Positions 63,187 through 64,000 of a DNA stretch of 64,000 nucleotides are shown here, in pieces (the stretch's first letter is position 1; every line of letters begins with the position of its first letter). Under the pieces are notes generated by a model. It was given only the letters and a program-made list of their open reading frames with translations, was not told the DNA's origin and searched no databases. Where the stretch lies: positions 1-64,000 of the forward strand of contig NZ_ML133534.1 in NCBI RefSeq assembly GCF_003985145.1, given 5' to 3'. Origin of the DNA: Rhizobium anhuiense. GTDB taxonomy: Bacteria > Pseudomonadota > Alphaproteobacteria > Rhizobiales > Rhizobiaceae. The translations under genes and the position numbers were made by a program.

Positions 63187-64000
63187 TTGGCACCGATCTC
63201 CATTCGTGGCGTGAAGAAGAACTACGGCAAGACCCCCGTCGTCCACGGCGTCGATCTCGACATCCAGTCGGGTGAGTTCATCGTCATCCTCGGCCCGTCC
63301 GGCTGCGGCAAGTCCACGCTGCTGCGTATGATCGCCGGCCTCGAGGAAATCAGCGGCGGCGAAATCGCCATCGATGGCCGTGTCGTCAACCAGATGGAGC
63401 CGCGCGAACGCGGCTGCGCCATGGTGTTCCAGAACTACGCGCTTTACCCGCATATGAGCGTCGCCGAGAATATCGGCTATGCCTTGAAGGTGGCCGGCGT
63501 TTCGACGGCGGAGCGTACGCGGCGCATCGGCGAAGTCGCCAAGGCGCTCAGCCTCGAACCCTTCCTCGACCGTCGGCCGGCCGCCCTTTCCGGCGGCCAG
63601 CGGCAGCGCGTCGCCATGGGCCGCGCGATGATCCGCGAGCCGAAGGTGTTTCTCTTCGACGAGCCGCTATCGAACCTCGACGCCAAGCTGCGCATCGCCA
63701 TGCGCGCCGAAATCCGACGCCTGCACCGCCGCCTCGGGGCCACCTCGATCTTCGTCACGCATGACCAGACGGAGGCGATGACGCTGGCCGACCGGCTGGT
63801 GGTGATGAATGGCGGCAGGGTGGAGCAGGTCGGCACGCCGGAAGAGGTCTATCATCATCCGGTCTCGCGCTTCGTCGCTGGTTTCGTCGGCACGCCGGCG
63901 ATGAACCTGCTCGAAGGCACGATCAATGACGAGGGCGTCTTCGTCTACGACCAGAGCCGCAAGGTCGTGCTGCCGCGCGAGCGCGCCGCACCGCTTAAAG
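63187..64000 (+). CDS. ugpC: Glycerol-3-phosphate type ABC ATPase (runs off the window)
   Basis: At least 271 residues of a CUT1 ATPase, open at the window edge. Walker A GPSGCGKST, signature LSGGQRQRVAMGRA, Walker B FLFDEPLSNLD and the H-loop FVTHDQTEAM are intact; the C-terminal TOBE-like domain has begun. The start is TTG at 63187 with AGGAG seven bases upstream. Members usually have about 350 residues, so roughly 80 are missing. Confidence 0.9.
   Translation, partial: MAPISIRGVKKNYGKTPVVHGVDLDIQSGEFIVILGPSGCGKSTLLRMIAGLEEISGGEIAIDGRVVNQMEPRERGCAMVFQNYALYPHMSVAENIGYALKVAGVSTAERTRRIGEVAKALSLEPFLDRRPAALSGGQRQRVAMGRAMIREPKVFLFDEPLSNLDAKLRIAMRAEIRRLHRRLGATSIFVTHDQTEAMTLADRLVVMNGGRVEQVGTPEEVYHHPVSRFVAGFVGTPAMNLLEGTINDEGVFVYDQSRKVVLPRERAAPLK

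Overview
This window looks like chromosomal or large-replicon DNA of a fast-growing Rhizobium (R. etli / R. leguminosarum type). Evidence is the high-GC alphaproteobacterial coding style, a rhizobial initiator tRNA, several copies of the familiar rhizobial intergenic palindromic repeats, an Exo-type exopolysaccharide cluster, a PQQ glucose dehydrogenase and many sugar ABC transporters. The species is inferred, not proven.

Region 1 (1-17404) is a likely genomic island in an initiator tRNA-Met gene (50-126). The last 13 bases of the tRNA plus one more base (114-127) recur exactly at 17391-17404, and just beyond the second copy lies an orphan rho-independent terminator that would suit the tRNA. 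Between the repeats is a complete extra respiratory complex I cluster. One long minus-strand operon runs nuoJ, nuoK, an MrpD/NuoN-like subunit, an 84-residue membrane protein, a NuoL/MrpD-like subunit, nuoM, nuoN, nuoA, B, C, D, E, F, G. A convergent plus-strand group holds nuoH, nuoI and a two-CBS-domain protein. The enzyme would have four rather than three antiporter-like membrane subunits, and its NuoG carries the extra N7 iron-sulphur motif. No integrase is visible.

Region 2 (17405-33209) is mixed metabolism and signalling. It holds a DUF808 membrane protein; a CUT2 sugar uptake locus (single-domain ATPase and permease on one strand; SDR dehydrogenase, binding protein and FadR-type GntR regulator on the other); two exported proteins (ankyrin, YHS); two neighbouring class III adenylate cyclases with TPR tails; membrane PQQ glucose dehydrogenase (gcd); and an acyltransferase-3 membrane protein.

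Region 3 (33678-51909) is an exopolysaccharide cluster. It has initiating sugar transferases (two ExoY-like, one apparently decayed), glycosyltransferases of families 2, 4 and 8, an ExoF-like exporter, an ExoP-like co-polymerase with a degenerate kinase domain, a Wzy-like polymerase, a flippase and a secreted GH16 glycanase. Two CRP-family regulators sit divergent to the two exoY-like genes, and a CRP-like box is conserved about 70 bp upstream of each exoY-like start. This region seems to have grown by segmental duplication.

Region 4 (51938-59442) is a tightly overlapping CUT1 ABC operon with a SIS-domain protein and a PfkB kinase, a gene set resembling the fructosamine (frl) systems. It is divergent from a ROK repressor and separated from it by a 25-bp perfect palindrome that overlaps the likely regulator promoter. 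Region 5 (59798-64000) is the glycerol-3-phosphate type ugpB-A-E-C uptake operon; ugpC runs off the window end.
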